This document shows, piece after piece, positions 24,580 to 24,943 of a stretch of DNA of 24,943 nucleotides. The position numbers and the translations under genes are program-made. The stretch is from JBBIGV01 sp037447335 (lineage in GTDB: Bacteria > Bacteroidota > Ignavibacteria > Ignavibacteriales > Ignavibacteriaceae), in the NCBI GenBank assembly GCA_037447335.1, contig JBBIGV010000054.1, forward strand, positions 1-24,943. Reading direction: 5' to 3'. Within the stretch, counting starts at the first letter, position 1. Each line of letters opens with the position of its first letter. Under the pieces are notes generated by a model that saw nothing but the letters and a program-made list of their open reading frames with translations, was not told the DNA's origin and did no database searches.

Positions 24580-24943
24580 TTAAGCTACCTTGGTTCTTGA
24601 TGTCCAATATAGAGCTCTGTTAGTTTCAGCTTTTTCTAATTTCAGTTCTCTTTGTTCTGTTCTTTCTTGCTTCCTACCTAACAAATAATCTTCTGGCGTT
24701 AGATAATTAAGAGAAGCGTGAAGTCTTTAAGTATTATAGAAATTTATATACTCTTTAATATAAATGATAAAACCACCGAGATCCGTAGGCGCTTTAATCC
24801 TTAAACATTCTTGGCTAATTGTTCTGTGGTAACGTTCAATCCGCCGTGGCGGATCAATTTTACCGTTAGCCTGCGGATTACTGATGGATGATCTTACCCC
24901 TAAAAAGTACGCATTAAGTTAAGCAGCTTTTTCAATTAATTCC
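24580..24943 (-). pseudogene. rve-type (IS3-like) transposase, C-terminal remnant
   Basis: Reading on the minus strand to TAA 24580-24582: NPQANGKI, ERYHRTISQECLRIKAPTDL, IKEYINFYNT, stop (24727-24729), RLHASLNYLTPEDYLLGRKQ, then a Glu/Lys-rich tail. This is the end of a DDE integrase core, with the Glu of SQE as the third catalytic acid. A second in-frame TAA lies at 24919-24921, and an 18-base insertion separates GKI from ERYH. The element runs off the window and no inverted repeats were identified. Dead copy. Confidence 0.75.

Overview
The window looks like a chromosomal segment of a Bacteroidota/Chlorobi-group bacterium, most likely in or near the Ignavibacteria. This is inferred from AT-rich coding style, a DUF2279 tail of the Bacteroidota type, an S-box-controlled cobalamin-dependent metH, a TTG...TAnnTTTG-type promoter in front of it, and several secreted or outer-membrane proteins of that flavour. 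No rRNA, tRNA or CRISPR array was seen.

Layout. 1-2.9 kb: the 3' end of a DUF2279 gene, a saccharopine-dehydrogenase-like oxidoreductase (-) and a decayed class II photolyase (-) that abuts a truncated secretory gene start (+). 3.1-8.4 kb (+): promoter, SAM-I riboswitch with terminator, metH, an arylamine N-acetyltransferase carrying one frameshift, and 3-methyladenine glycosylase I (tag). 8.4-10.4 kb: a lipoprotein and a five-cysteine conserved-type protein (-), divergent from an outer-membrane protein (+). 10.4-12.4 kb (+): an MFS transporter and a GNAT acetyltransferase, each broken by an in-frame stop. 12.5-16.2 kb (+): a metallophosphoesterase abutting (TAAATG) a large Cache-PAS-PAS-CBS-CBS-nucleotidyltransferase (DUF294) sensor. 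16.25-16.9 kb: a strong hairpin and a frameshifted outer-membrane protein (-). 17-20.3 kb (+): a DUF485 protein, an ActP-like sodium:solute symporter and a porin-like protein. 20.4-22.4 kb (-): a membrane protein and a DUF3592-type gene broken in three places. 22.5-24.9 kb (-): a small accessory island with a nucleotidyltransferase/small-protein pair (amber mutant), hicBA, an orphan DUF433 antitoxin-like gene, two vestigial ClpB C-terminal tails and a decayed rve-type transposase.

How it fits together. The most coherent functional unit is 12.5-20.3 kb. A membrane sensor with a periplasmic Cache domain and a GlnD-like nucleotidyltransferase is coupled to a phosphoesterase and lies upstream of an acetate-type symporter, its DUF485 partner and a porin. 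This can be read as a substrate-sensing, nucleotidylation-controlled uptake system, and is the best candidate here for an incompletely described system. The second theme is decay. At least eight loci carry nonsense or frameshift lesions, yet metH (3.7 kb), the Cache/DUF294 gene (2.9 kb) and actP (1.5 kb) are intact. That argues for real, gene-specific pseudogenisation more than uniform sequencing error, although the single-base homopolymer lesions could still be errors.
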